Made by a program: the position numbers and the translations under genes | The notes under the pieces: model-generated | Database searches by the model: none | What the model was told of the DNA's origin: nothing | Seen by the model: the letters and a program-made list of their open reading frames with translations, nothing else | Shown: in pieces, positions 16,368-25,650 of the stretch | How the letters are laid out: each line of letters begins with the position of its first letter | Numbering within the stretch: position 1 is the stretch's first letter | NCBI RefSeq assembly: GCF_016587355.1 | Contig: NZ_BNJF01000003.1 | Coordinates: 682,001 to 746,000 of the forward strand | Source of the DNA: Ktedonospora formicarum | GTDB taxonomy: Bacteria; Chloroflexota; Ktedonobacteria; Ktedonobacterales; Ktedonobacteraceae | DNA: 64,000 nt | Direction of reading: 5' to 3'

Positions 16368-17302
16368 CTAGAGAGCGCTCTCCTGAGTAGCGGTACCATA
16401 GGGCTGACCAGTGACGATATTGATGTTGGCTGCCTGCTGGTAGATTTTGCTGATGGCGGTCATGTCCTGGCGTCCATAGCCAAGCCCTTGAGCCTGGGTG
16501 AAGATCTGATAGGCAAGGGCGGCTTCGGGCAACGGCACGCCTAGTTCGCGCCCAACCTCCAGGGCCAGACCAATATCCTTGCGCATCAGTTCGAGAGCGA
16601 AGCCTCCCGTGAAGTCCTCGCGGAAGAGCGTGTTGGGGAGCCAGTTCTCGAAGACATAGCTATTGCCGCTAGAGGTCGCGACAACATCACGAATGGTATC
16701 CAGGCTCGCGCCCGCTTTGACGCCCAGCGTGAGCGCTTCGGAGATGGCAGGCAATAGCATGCCAACAATGACGTTGTTGATAACCTTGATGAGCGCGCCA
16801 TGTCCAGTGGGGCCAACATGGAGCACGCGCGACCCAAGTACATTGAGCAACTCACGCCAGCGCTCAACCTGCTCCTCCTCACCCCCAACCATTATAGTTA
16901 GCTCACCGCTTGCAGCTCGCCAGATCCCACCACTTACCGGTGCGTCCAGCATAACAATTTCAACTTCGCTCAGACGACTGGCGAGAGCCTGTGTTGCCAG
17001 GGGCGAGACGGTACTCATGTCGATCAAGACCAATTCGCCGGTCTTGCCCTCAACAAGGCCATGCGGACCAAAGCAGACCGACTCAACTTCGGGTGAGTCC
17101 GGTAGCATAGTGATGACAACATCGACTTCCGCCGCCACTTCCCCGGGCAACCCACTTGCCGCGCTCCCTGCTGAACCAATTCATCAACGGCTGCCTGGTT
17201 ACGGTGCGCACACGTGATGACCTCATAGCCTGTCCGTACCAGCCGCTCCGCCATGGGCTTGCCCATCGCGCCTAGCCCTAAAAAGCCGACTCGTCTCTTC
17301 AT
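16368..17302 (-). CDS. 3-hydroxyisobutyrate-dehydrogenase-family NAD(P)-dependent reductase, frame broken at a C4 run
   Basis: Read through, it is a 311-residue beta-hydroxyacid dehydrogenase. The NAD fold starts MKRRVGFLGLGAMGKPMAERL (GxGxMG); VLIDMSTVSPLAT, LDAPVSGGIWRAASGELTIMVGG (substrate loop) and GHGALIKVINNVIVG (catalytic lysine) follow in the usual order, and the C-terminal KDIGLALEVGRELGVPLPEA helix is typical. The N-terminal part and the rest lie in different frames because plus-strand 17141-17144 has four C; five restores GCPGEVAAEVDVVITML. GGAGG lies 8 bp before ATG 17302. Substrate could be 3-hydroxyisobutyrate, tartronate semialdehyde or a related acid. Confidence 0.85.
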
Positions 17303-17453
17303 TCCGTTTACCTCCATGCTATTGCAACTTCGTTTCGCTTCACAAGCATAGCAGGATGTGTTATATTGAACAAGGTAAATTTTTAGAAGCAACTATTCAT
17401 TTTTACTGATAGGTAGAAGCATCAGATATTTCAAAAGGGGATGAGAGCAGGAC

Positions 17454-18083
17454 ATGAGCGATTATCAGACAATTATTGAGAGCCTACGCGCTTCATATAA
17501 TCGCGAGATGGCGAAGGATCGGGATCAGATGGAGAAGGATGGCTGGAAGGTCGAAGAGCGGCAGACATTCCTTAATCTCCTGAAGTGGGAAGGTAAGACA
17601 TCGCTTCTTGAGGTCGGAGCCGGAACGGGCACTGATAGCCTCTTCTTCCAGAATAACGGGCTGAATGTGATTAGCACCGATCTCTCCGCCGACATGGTCG
17701 ATCTTTGCCGGGCGAAGGGCCTGGAAGCGCATGTGATGGACTTTCTGAGTCTGGACTTCCCGCCTGAATCCTTCGATACCCTCTACGCGCTCAACTGCCT
17801 CCTGCATGTGCCAACCCGCGACCTACCTACCGTCCTGGGCAAGTTGCGTGAACTGCTCCGCCCCGATGGTCTCTTCTTCCTGGGAGTCTATGGCGGCGCG
17901 GAGGAAGAGGGGCCGATTGAGGACGATTGGCACCAGCCACCACGCTTCTTCGCTTTCCATTCTGACGAGTTTCTACAGCAAGCCGTCGCTCCATACTTCG
18001 ACATCGTGTCATTCAAAGCCATCCCCCTTGAAGAGCGCTCCTGGCACTTCCAGTCTATGATACTACGCCGTAAGGAGCGATAG
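17454..18083 (+). CDS. Class I SAM-dependent methyltransferase
   Basis: A 209-residue Rossmann methyltransferase. Motif I is LLEVGAGTGTDSLFF (SAM glycine loop), the acidic end of strand 2 is VISTDLSADMV, and motif post-I/II is FDTLYALNCLLHVP, followed by LRELLRPDGLFFLGVYGG. This is the Methyltransf_11/25 architecture, with a 40-residue helical N-terminus. It is divergent from the dehydrogenase gene and 40 bp ahead of a LysR gene. The acceptor is unknown. Confidence 0.85.
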   Translation: MSDYQTIIESLRASYNREMAKDRDQMEKDGWKVEERQTFLNLLKWEGKTSLLEVGAGTGTDSLFFQNNGLNVISTDLSADMVDLCRAKGLEAHVMDFLSLDFPPESFDTLYALNCLLHVPTRDLPTVLGKLRELLRPDGLFFLGVYGGAEEEGPIEDDWHQPPRFFAFHSDEFLQQAVAPYFDIVSFKAIPLEERSWHFQSMILRRKER

Positions 18084-18123
18084 CACAACAACTCACATCT
18101 ATCTAAAGAAGGGGACAAGATGT

Positions 18124-19008
18124 ATGGATCTGCGGCATCTACAGACATTCAAGGCTATCGCGGAAGAGGGAAGCTTCGTACAAGCGGCTGATCGCTTGCA
18201 GTACGCACAATCCACTATTACGCTTCAGATCCAGCAACTTGAGGAGGAGCTAGGCGTCGAGCTATTTGATCGCCAGCGCCGCAAGATCCAGCTTACGGCG
18301 GCTGGTCGCGCAATGCTTGTCCACGCTCAACAGGTGTTGAATCAGGTCGAGCAGATGCAGCAGGACCTTTCGGATCTTGCGACTGGTGAGAGCGGGACGC
18401 TACGCGTAGGCATGATTGAGCCGGTGGCACGCCTGCATCTGGTAGAAGTGCTGCGCACGTTTCGCGCGCGCTATCCACGCATCCGGCTCACTATAGAGGT
18501 GCTAAGCACTATTCGCACACATGAGCAACTGCTTGCGGACCAGATTGACCTGGGAATCTCTACACCCCCGCCAACCAATTCGGGTCTCGTCTTCGAGCCG
18601 CTGCTCACGGAGCCCATGGTCCTGCTCCTACCAGGCGAGCATCCCCTGCGAGAGCACGCGAGCATTACCCTGAGCGACCTACAAGGCGAATGCTTGCTAC
18701 TTACTCATCCCCCCTGCGCCTACCGGAGCGCGATTGAGCAGGCCTTCATGGCGCGGGGACTATCACTTTCCGCGAGCATCGAGATTGGGAGTCTTGAAGT
18801 CATCAAGCAGGCGGTAAAGGAAAGATTGGGCGTGGCGATCCTACCGCGAATCTCGACGCGGCAGGCTCCGCGCGGCACCATCATCAGGAATATCGAGGAT
18901 TGGGACCTCCACCTCCCCTTCGGCCTCATCACGCGCTCGATTCCTCTTCCTCAGGGCAAGGCCGCTCAAGCGTTCTGCTCACTTCTCCGACAAGCCGTCA
19001 CTAAGTAA
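18124..19008 (+). CDS. LysR-family transcriptional regulator
   Basis: A 294-residue regulator of standard length. The winged helix occupies residues 1-60 (MDLRHLQTFKAIAEEGSFVQAADRLQYAQSTITLQIQQLEEELGV; quoted here only in its family meaning of a helix-turn-helix with the QSTIT recognition turn), followed by a linker helix and the two-lobe effector domain starting at TLRVGMIEPVARLHLVEVL. It acts as a tetramer at a promoter upstream of its target, commonly a divergent gene; here the gene before it is on the same strand, so the target is unclear. AAGGGG lies close upstream of ATG 18124. Confidence 0.9.
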   Translation: MDLRHLQTFKAIAEEGSFVQAADRLQYAQSTITLQIQQLEEELGVELFDRQRRKIQLTAAGRAMLVHAQQVLNQVEQMQQDLSDLATGESGTLRVGMIEPVARLHLVEVLRTFRARYPRIRLTIEVLSTIRTHEQLLADQIDLGISTPPPTNSGLVFEPLLTEPMVLLLPGEHPLREHASITLSDLQGECLLLTHPPCAYRSAIEQAFMARGLSLSASIEIGSLEVIKQAVKERLGVAILPRISTRQAPRGTIIRNIEDWDLHLPFGLITRSIPLPQGKAAQAFCSLLRQAVTK

Positions 19009-19066
19009 TAGTCAAAGATGACCCCTGGTCAGAACGTCAGAAGTGCTCTATGATATAAGACATAGA

Positions 19067-19209
19067 ATAACTATACAGAGCAGCGACTTCTCAACGCTAA
19101 AGCGTTTCGCAGGGGTCAGGGGATGTCGTCGGGTTTGCCGAAGGCAAACCCGACGACATCCCCTGACCCCTGCGAGCCACCGTAGGAGGCGAGAATACTG
19201 AGTAGTTAT
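19067..19209. repeat. Long structured hairpin element upstream of ctaG, copy 1
   Basis: The core is a perfect 33-bp stem (19107-19139 with 19143-19175) closed by a GAA loop. It is flanked by a mini-hairpin AACGCTAAAGCGTT on the left and CCACCGTAGGAGG on the right; TTCTC (19088-19092) pairs with GAGAA (19191-19195) and ATAACTA (19067-19073) with TAGTTAT (19203-19209), so the whole 143 bp can fold as one arm. The reverse complement of copy 2 (20205-20302) shares its outer and loop sequences. It lies between LysR and ctaG. Confidence 0.85.
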
Positions 19210-19285
19210 GCCATTTAAAAACAACACGCTTTGATATATTCTGCAAGAGTTACCTTTTCCAGGTTATCATAGAGGATATTATAAT

Positions 19286-20185
19286 ATGGTTGAACATATG
19301 CGGGAGATGGGACTGAGCCTGGCTCGCCCCTGGTACGTCCAGTGGGCCTGGGACCCGGTCTTTCTTATTTCCCTTCTCGTCATCGCAGGACTCTACCTCT
19401 ACGCTATTGGACCCTACCGGGCAGCGGCTCATCCCCAGGAGCGTGTGAGCCGGGGCCAGATTGTGGCTTTCGCGTCAGGCATACTGATTCTGTTTATCGC
19501 CTTGATCTCGCCCATCAACACACTTTCGATGTTCCTGTTTAGCGGACACATGACACAACACCTGCTGGTCTCACTCGTTGTCTCTCCTCTGCTGGTTGTG
19601 AGCATACCAGGATGGCTGGCCCAGGCCATCTTCAATGGCAAGTTCATGCGCTTCGCCTGGAAATGGCTGACATTTCCCTTTATCGCGCCGGTCCTCTTTA
19701 ATGCCAACATCTGGATCTGGCATGCGCCCCCCATCCTTAACGCCATGATGCAAAATCACGCTTTACATGCCATTGCCCAGGCCTGCTACCTCCTTACTGG
19801 TGTCATCTTCTGGTGGCCCCTCTTCGGAGCTTCGGTCGCGCGGGCATATAAGCTCAATATCCTGGAGAAGATGCTCTACATCCTGCTCAGCGACATGCCA
19901 ATGGTCGTCATTGGCGCGGGCCTGACCTTTATGCAACCGCTTTATGATGTCTACAAGCGCAATCCACTTGGCATCGCGCCCAGCGTGGACCAGCAGATTG
20001 GCGGCTCCGTGATGTGGATTCCAGGCGCGATCTTTATGATCGTAATGGCAAGTATCCTCTTCCTGCGCTGGATGCTGCAACTTGAGGCACGCCAAAAGGA
20101 GACCGATGCTCGCCTCGCCACCATGGAAGAAGAATATGAGGATGAGGAGTATGAAGATACTCCCTTCTCTCATCAACAGGGGTAA
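19286..20185 (+). CDS. ctaG: Cytochrome c oxidase assembly factor, caa3-type CtaG
   Basis: A 299-residue polytopic membrane protein of the caa3_CtaG family, which helps assemble the copper site of aa3/caa3-type oxidases. About seven transmembrane segments are visible. Family marks are FSGHMTQHLLVSLVVSPLLV, IWIWHAPPILNAMMQNH with conserved histidines, and GVIFWWPLFG; the C-terminus is a charged tail rich in Glu. GAGG is 10 bp before ATG 19286. No oxidase subunit genes are nearby, so it stands alone. It is bracketed by two related giant hairpins in opposite orientation, which makes its transcript insulated on both sides. Confidence 0.92.
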   Translation: MVEHMREMGLSLARPWYVQWAWDPVFLISLLVIAGLYLYAIGPYRAAAHPQERVSRGQIVAFASGILILFIALISPINTLSMFLFSGHMTQHLLVSLVVSPLLVVSIPGWLAQAIFNGKFMRFAWKWLTFPFIAPVLFNANIWIWHAPPILNAMMQNHALHAIAQACYLLTGVIFWWPLFGASVARAYKLNILEKMLYILLSDMPMVVIGAGLTFMQPLYDVYKRNPLGIAPSVDQQIGGSVMWIPGAIFMIVMASILFLRWMLQLEARQKETDARLATMEEEYEDEEYEDTPFSHQQG

Positions 20186-20204
20186 GTTATCCTTTTTCGG
20201 GAAC

Positions 20205-20302
20205 TCTCGCCACCTGCGGTGGCTCGCGGGTAAAGGGGTGTGGGCTGGTTTGCCTTCAGCAAACCAGCCCACACCCCTTTACCCCGCGAAGCGCTTTAGC
20301 GC
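20205..20302. repeat. Long structured hairpin element downstream of ctaG, copy 2 (inverted)
   Basis: Stem 20224-20253 pairs with 20259-20289 (one bulged C) around a five-base loop. Flanks are CCACCTGCGGTGG on the left and GCGCTTTAGCGC on the right. On the opposite strand it has the same plan as copy 1: CGCTAAAGCG mini-hairpin, TTCGC-GGG, a variable stem middle, GGTTTGC-GAAGG loop, and GCGAGCCACCG. The variable middle is entirely different in sequence but still fully paired. Confidence 0.85.
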
Positions 20303-20319
20303 TGAGGAGTCCCGAATCA

Positions 20320-20338
20320 AAAAGGGTTTTACCCTTTT
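20320..20338. terminator. Terminator-like hairpin between convergent ctaG and MalG genes
   Basis: AAAAGGGT and ACCCTTTT pair around three T; the stop codon of the MalG-type gene (20329-20331) lies inside. Together with CCTTTTTCGGGA near 20190 and TCCCG...AAAAAGG near 20310, it forms the base of the larger structure and probably ends transcription from both sides. Confidence 0.5.
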
Positions 20339-21224
20339 AGGCCGCTTTGTTTGTATCCTTCGACGATGTAGCGTTGTAGGAGGAAGAATACAATTACCAG
20401 GGGGAGAATCGCGATAGCCGTTCCTATAAAGAGCTCATGCAGATTGAGCACCTGCGCGTTCAGGAAGTTTGAGAGTACCACCTGCACAGTATAAGAGGTG
20501 GAGTCCTGACCGATGACCAGGGGCCAGAGGAAGGCGTTCCAGCTCGCGATAAACGTAATCACGCTCAGGGCCGCGATGATTCCATAGGAGTTGGGCACAA
20601 CGATGCGCCAGAAGACGCCCCAGTAGCCCAGGCCATCCACACGCCCGGCTTCTTCCAACTCATGGGGAAAGCTCAGGAAGAACTGGCGGAACAGGAAGGT
20701 CGTGAAGCCACTAAAGAGGCCCGGCACAACCAGTCCTTGCAAGGTACTCACCCAGTTGAGATACGATACGACCAGATAGACCTGCACAAAAATGACCGCG
20801 AAGGGATCATCAGTGTGAGCAGGGTCGCGTATAGCACAAGGTTCGCCCAGCGATAGGGGATGCGCGCGATGCCATAGCCAGCAAGCGCGGAAATCAAGAT
20901 CTGGCCCGCCGTTTGCAGAACAGCGATCAGGGCAGAGTTTTCCATGCCGCTCAGGAAGAGCACTTCACTATCATTGAAGAGCTCTGAAATGTTCTCGAAG
21001 TGTAGCGTCGTCGGGAAAAACGTCCAGCGCGGAGAGGTAATCTCCATATCAGTTGCCAGCCCATTGCGTATGATCAGATAGAACGGCAATAGGAAGATGA
21101 TCGCCAGAATAATCAGCGCCCCATAACGTGCGATAATGCTAATAAGCTTTCCAGGTGTCAAACCATTTGCGCGTCTTTCAGGCGCGGAAGATGTTTGCTC
21201 CATTCTCGATGCCTCAGTCGCCAT
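20329..21224 (-). CDS. CUT1 sugar ABC permease, MalG type, frame broken at a G3 run
   Basis: Read through, it is a 298-residue permease with six membrane helices; the coupling loop is visible as EEAGRVDGLGYWGVFWRIVVPNS. The N-terminal 45 residues are cytoplasmic and hydrophilic. The frame breaks at plus-strand 20803-20805, where four G are needed to read LTLMIPFAVIFVQVYLVVSYL. The start at 21224 has AAGGAGG 9 bp upstream. It is the third gene of the operon after the binding protein and MalF-type permease and ends the operon without an ATPase gene. Confidence 0.88.
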
Positions 21225-21265
21225 AACCAATTTCCTCCTTCTCAACAGGTTTGCTGCGTAAGACT

Positions 21266-22234
21266 CTAATCACGTGTGCCAAAACCAAGCAAGCGCCCCT
21301 GTATCAGACTGAAGATGATGATAATTAAGGTCAGGATGATGCCACCCGCGCTCCCCAGGCCATAATCTTGATTGGTCAGGGCCACGTCGTACAGCACACC
21401 CAGGGGCGGACGCGCCAGAATGGAGTTACCACCTGTCATGATGTTGAAGAACTCGTCGAATGCCTGGAAGGCCGCGATGATATTTAGCAACAGAACGGAG
21501 ACTGACGCGTTGCGCAGCAAAGGAAAGGTTATGGACCAGAAAGTTTGCCAGCCCTTCTTCGCGCCATCGACAAAGGCTGCTTCATAGAGCTCTCTAGGGA
21601 TTTCCTGCAAGCCCGCAATGAAGATAATCATATAGATACCCAGTTGCAGCCAGAGGCGTACCGTTGTCAGGACCAGCCAGTACCAGGGCGGGTTGGGACT
21701 GGATATCCAGACGATAACATCAAGGCCAAAGGCGTGCCGTATCGCATTCGCCAGACCATAGGTAGAGCCATTGAAGATATTCATCTTCCAGACGATAGAG
21801 GCTAGCACATACGAACATGCGGTTGGCAAGAAAAAGACCGAGCGGAAAAAGCCTTGAGCGAACCTGACGCTATTGACGAGCAGCGCTAAACCCAGAGCTA
21901 GCGCGAACGTCGTAGGCACGATAAAGAAGGCAAAGATGGTAAAAACCAGCAATGAATGCCTGAAATCGGCATCATTCAGCATGGTAATATAGTTTTGCAA
22001 GCCAACAAATTGCGTTGGCAGGACGGTAGCTCGGGCCTCAAAGAAGCTGAGAACCACCCCCCAGATAATTGGGATAAAGAAGAAGATGATCAATCCTAGA
22101 AACAATGGACCGACAAACCCCCAGAAGATCAGCGCCGTCTTTAGCTTCTGGCGCTGCACACGTTGGCGTGCGCGCTGCTGCAATTCCTGCTCGGATTGCA
22201 TCTCGGTGGGGGTAGAGGCAGTTAAAGACTTCAT
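21266..22234 (-). CDS. CUT1 sugar ABC permease, MalF type
   Basis: A 322-residue inner-membrane permease. The start at 22234 (MKSLTASTPTEM) has AAAGGAT 6 bp upstream; the longer reading has no ribosome site. After a charged N-terminal segment of about 40 residues, six helices follow, with the coupling loop LYEAAFVDGAKKGWQTFWSI, which includes the EAA-G signature. It forms the channel together with the MalG-type subunit encoded 41 bp downstream, fed by the lipoprotein encoded upstream. Confidence 0.93.
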   Translation of the reverse strand: MKSLTASTPTEMQSEQELQQRARQRVQRQKLKTALIFWGFVGPLFLGLIIFFFIPIIWGVVLSFFEARATVLPTQFVGLQNYITMLNDADFRHSLLVFTIFAFFIVPTTFALALGLALLVNSVRFAQGFFRSVFFLPTACSYVLASIVWKMNIFNGSTYGLANAIRHAFGLDVIVWISSPNPPWYWLVLTTVRLWLQLGIYMIIFIAGLQEIPRELYEAAFVDGAKKGWQTFWSITFPLLRNASVSVLLLNIIAAFQAFDEFFNIMTGGNSILARPPLGVLYDVALTNQDYGLGSAGGIILTLIIIIFSLIQGRLLGFGTRD

Positions 22235-22357
22235 ATGTCTATCCTTTCCACCTGCTCTCATAAGGAGTAAGCACAAGAGAACAGCTCAGGACACCACGAA
22301 GCATTTGAGTGCTAAGGCATGTCCAACAAGAAGGCGCATGCTCTCATAGGAACAAGA

Positions 22358-22401
22358 ATGGTGCTAAGGGTACCATGAAAAGTGGCACACCTTAACACCA
22401 T
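22358..22401 (-). other. Intercistronic hairpin between sugar-binding protein and permease
   Basis: ATGGTG-TAAGG on one side pairs with CCTTA-CACCAT on the other across an imperfect centre, within the 180-bp gap after the binding-protein stop. Its position matches the hairpin in the other ABC operon (2516-2545). Confidence 0.5.
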
Positions 22402-22414
22402 CTGGACAGAGACG

Positions 22415-23707
22415 TTAGCTAAGCTCTTTTTGCAACTCATCGTTGCACTTGTCCGCCGCCGCGTCCAGGGTTGCTTTACCGTTCTTGCCCGATTTGACAA
22501 TCGTGCTGACGGCGTTCGCCAGCGTTGTACCCATAGTGGCGTTCCAGTATGAGGAATTGGCATGCCCATACTTGTTCAAGAGCTCTACCGCGTCAGAAGC
22601 CGGGCTAACCGTGAGCTTGGGAGTCTTTTCCGATGTGCTGATACGAGGAGGCACGTGGAAGCCATAGGCGACATTCCAGTCATTCTGGACCTGGGTATTG
22701 GTAATCCAGAGTTCCTTGACATACGCCTTGGCCGCGTCGAGATTCTTGCTCTTCGCGCTGACCATCTCGGCCCAACCGCCATTGACGGTGGCGGGCTGGC
22801 TCTGACCATCGAGGGCGGGCCAGGGGAAGATGCCAAAGTCATCCTTAACAGCGCTCTTCTGAATCAGAGGCATAGCCCAGAGGCCACACCACTGCATCGC
22901 GACCTGCCCTTGCTGGAAGGTCGAGGAGTCCCACCAGAAGGTCGGGGCATCCGGCAGTACCGCGCCTGTGGCGTTGAGCTCGTAGATTTTCTCATAGGCC
23001 GCCGCCATACGATCCGTGTTGAAGATAACCTGCTTATTATCGGGAGAGAGGAAGTCGCCGCCAGCAGCCCAGCCAGCGATCTGATTGAGCGCGTCCACGC
23101 CGCCATCGGGACCCAGGTACAGGGCCTTGTGGTCGGCGTTCGAGAGCTTTTTGACGATGGCGATAAGCTCGTCTATGGTCTTGGGAACCTCGACACCGGC
23201 CTGCTGGAACATGCTCTTGCGATAGTAGACAAAGGTGGGATCGTTGATCATCTTGATACCATAGACCTTGCCGTCCACGGTAAAGGGGGCTAGCGAGGAG
23301 GGCTTAAAGTCGGACTTGGCATCGACGATGATGTCATCCAGCGGCGCGAGCAGACCAGCCTTGACCTGGTCAACCGAGAGGGCGGAATTTTCAAATACAT
23401 CGGGCGCGCTCGATCCAAGCAGGGCTGCTCGTACCTTATTTGGGTACTCGTTACCCGTGCCAGGCACCCAACTGACGTTGACTTTGGCCTTGGTGTAGTC
23501 TTTGGCATATTTGAGGACGGCTTCATGCGTTCCCGGCTCACCATACTGGTGATACCACTGGGTCAGCACAGGACCATTCCCGCTAGTATTGCCGGTGCCA
23601 CCGGTGCCCGCGCAGGCCGCGAGCAGGGAGCCGCCCAGCATGGCAGAACCCGAATACTGTAGAAAACGACGACGCGTAATGTCCGAGAAAATTCGCTGTT
23701 GAGACAT
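22415..23707 (-). CDS. Extracellular sugar-binding lipoprotein, family 1 (CUT1)
   Basis: A 430-residue solute-binding protein exported through the Tat route and lipid-anchored: the N-terminus has TRRRFLQYSG (twin arginine) and then LLAACAG as lipobox. The body is family-1: WVPGTGNEYPNKVRAALLG, APDVFENS, the DGKVYGIKMINDPTFVYYRKSMF binding-cleft segment, and GGWAEMVSAKSKNLDAAKAYVKEL. AAGGAG is 8 bp before ATG 23707. The operon diverges from a ROK repressor and a GH127 gene, so arabinose-containing oligosaccharides are a reasonable guess for the ligand. Confidence 0.93.
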   Translation of the reverse strand: MSQQRIFSDITRRRFLQYSGSAMLGGSLLAACAGTGGTGNTSGNGPVLTQWYHQYGEPGTHEAVLKYAKDYTKAKVNVSWVPGTGNEYPNKVRAALLGSSAPDVFENSALSVDQVKAGLLAPLDDIIVDAKSDFKPSSLAPFTVDGKVYGIKMINDPTFVYYRKSMFQQAGVEVPKTIDELIAIVKKLSNADHKALYLGPDGGVDALNQIAGWAAGGDFLSPDNKQVIFNTDRMAAAYEKIYELNATGAVLPDAPTFWWDSSTFQQGQVAMQWCGLWAMPLIQKSAVKDDFGIFPWPALDGQSQPATVNGGWAEMVSAKSKNLDAAKAYVKELWITNTQVQNDWNVAYGFHVPPRISTSEKTPKLTVSPASDAVELLNKYGHANSSYWNATMGTTLANAVSTIVKSGKNGKATLDAAADKCNDELQKELS

Positions 23708-24409
23708 ACGTGATACTCCTTGTCACACTTTCAGTACACCAATGTAACCGAACACTCAACCATGTGCTGATTGAGTACCCAACAGGGATATAAGCGGTCG
23801 CGCTCCTACACACGCCGAACACCATTCAAGGCCAAGCACCATCAGCGAAGGGCCTGGATGATGAGAAGCCACAGGCCAAAATAGTACAAGAGCTTTATAA
23901 CTCCGATCAAGAGAGGGGCCACAGGCTATAAGGTGTGTAGTGAGCTTGACGGAGGGATATCATTTAAACAATGAAAATGCCGACAACAACCCGACTCGAC
24001 ATCGAGCCGGAACTCATTGTTGCTAGAACCAACTATCGCTACAACTTCCATTGATCCAGTATTCGAGTTTTTCAATGTGCGGGTTACAGAGGTTTGTTAC
24101 ACTCGCGGAAGCACGTCTCCCATGTATAGTAGACATACGCATCCGCGTTGGAGAGTTCTCACACTAGAAGGCGATGGCAAACATCTCACATAGCCCCAAC
24201 GCTCATTAAGAGCGGCACCATAGGGTATGCGTATTCCATAGCTGACGAACTATGGGCTATAATATGCTTACTGTATGATTGCCAAAACTTCCTTCCCTTA
24301 ACGATGCAAATCCTCTCTGTACTTCATTCTGTAGAGGAATGATAGCATTTTCTATTCACTTTTGTCAATGAATGACAATAGTTCAGGGAAGAAACTGAGG
24401 TACAGGGAA
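23708..24409. other. Divergent regulatory region between sugar operon and ROK/GH127
   Basis: About 700 bp without a gene. It holds two direct GCCACAGGC repeats about 60 bp apart (near 23870 and 23928) and a CCGACTCG-ACAT-CGAGCCGG-type hairpin near 23993. These are possible sites for the ROK repressor encoded on the right, but no clear promoter pair could be fixed. Confidence 0.4.
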
Positions 24410-25615
24410 ATGCAAATACCGCCAATTGGGCGTCACAAAGCGCGTGAGATTAATCAGAATACTTTTCTTAATCTCATCCGCATCCACGCTCCTATTTCTA
24501 GGACTCAGCTTCAGAAGCTGACCGGGCTGAGCCAGGGTACAACTGTAGGCTTGATTACGCGCCTTATAGAGCAGCAACTGGTTGTTGAAACTGGCATGGC
24601 GGCCTCAACGGGTGGTCGCAAAGCAGGCTTACTCGCACTTGACCCCGAAGGCGGCTATGCCGTTGGTTTGAGCCTGATGGAGCACCGGGTCATCGCGGCC
24701 TTGCTAAACTTGCAGGGTGAGGTTCGCCAGCTGAGTCATCTTCCGCTTCAACTTCGCGATAGAGGGGAAGAGGCAATCCCTCTGCTCGCTTCGTGCGTTG
24801 AGGATTTCATTCAGCGCTGCGCGGTCCCACGCCAGAAGATCATCGGGCTTGGATGCGGCATCTCAGGGCCGGTCAATACGCACACGGGAGAGGCCATTGA
24901 TAGCTGGTTCTTGAACTGGCACAGCATTTCTATTCGTGATCCTCTTATAGAGCGCTTGCATATGCCAGTCTTTGTTGACAACGCTGTCAATTGTCTGGCA
25001 TGCTATGAGAAACTCTACGGGCGAGGTCAGCGGTGGCGCGATTTCCTGATTGTGACGCTTGGGCGGGGACTCGGTCTGGCAACGGTGGTGAATAACGCGC
25101 TCTACCGGGGCGCGCAGGGCATCGGCGCGGAGCTTGGACATATCCCGATCTCAGCCAATGGGCGCCTGTGTGAGTGCGGCAATCGGGGTTGCCTGGAGGC
25201 TTATATCGCCGATAATGGCATCACCGAGACTTATCGCGAAATGGGTGGCGAACTCAAGCATCTCGCGAGGGATCAGGTGGATGAATTTATGATTGATGAG
25301 CTGTACACTCGCGCACGGCACGGCGATGAAGCGGCGATCCAGACGTTTCGCCAAACTGGTTTTTATCTGGGTATGGGACTGGCAACCCTGGTCAATCTGT
25401 ATAATCCAACCCAGATCATGATCTATGGCGGCGAGGGACACCGCGTCGAGATGATGCAGGAAACCATTCTCGCGACGCTGAAGGAGCACACCTTCTCGCT
25501 ATTAGGGCGAGAATTATCGCTCATTATCGAGGCGAATACAACAATGAACAATTGGGCACGTGGCGCGGGTAGCCTGGTTCTTCAGGACTTCTTCGCCCTC
25601 ACGACCAAAAGCTAA
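24410..25615 (+). CDS. ROK-family transcriptional repressor
   Basis: A 401-residue ROK regulator. The head (residues 8-60) is a winged helix: REINQNTFLNLIRIHAPISR, then TQLQKLTGLSQGTTVGLITRL. The ROK domain shows VTLGRGLGLATVVNNALYRG, GAELGHIPI and the zinc knuckle CECGNRGCLEAY. ATG 24410 is preceded by GAGG at 9 bp; an ATG at 24368 in the same frame is an alternative start without a ribosome site. It sits 36 bp before the GH127 gene and diverges from the CUT1 operon, so it probably controls both in response to the imported sugar. Unlike the ROK gene at 7244, its frame is intact. Confidence 0.9.
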   Translation: MQIPPIGRHKAREINQNTFLNLIRIHAPISRTQLQKLTGLSQGTTVGLITRLIEQQLVVETGMAASTGGRKAGLLALDPEGGYAVGLSLMEHRVIAALLNLQGEVRQLSHLPLQLRDRGEEAIPLLASCVEDFIQRCAVPRQKIIGLGCGISGPVNTHTGEAIDSWFLNWHSISIRDPLIERLHMPVFVDNAVNCLACYEKLYGRGQRWRDFLIVTLGRGLGLATVVNNALYRGAQGIGAELGHIPISANGRLCECGNRGCLEAYIADNGITETYREMGGELKHLARDQVDEFMIDELYTRARHGDEAAIQTFRQTGFYLGMGLATLVNLYNPTQIMIYGGEGHRVEMMQETILATLKEHTFSLLGRELSLIIEANTTMNNWARGAGSLVLQDFFALTTKS

Positions 25616-25650
25616 GAAGTGCCCTGAACCATGAAAGGATATATTCTTTT

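Noticed and set aside
23993..24045. Hairpin near CCGACTCG...CGAGCCGG considered as a terminator
   Set aside because: No T run, and it lies between divergent genes where no transcript should end; it was kept only as a possible operator.
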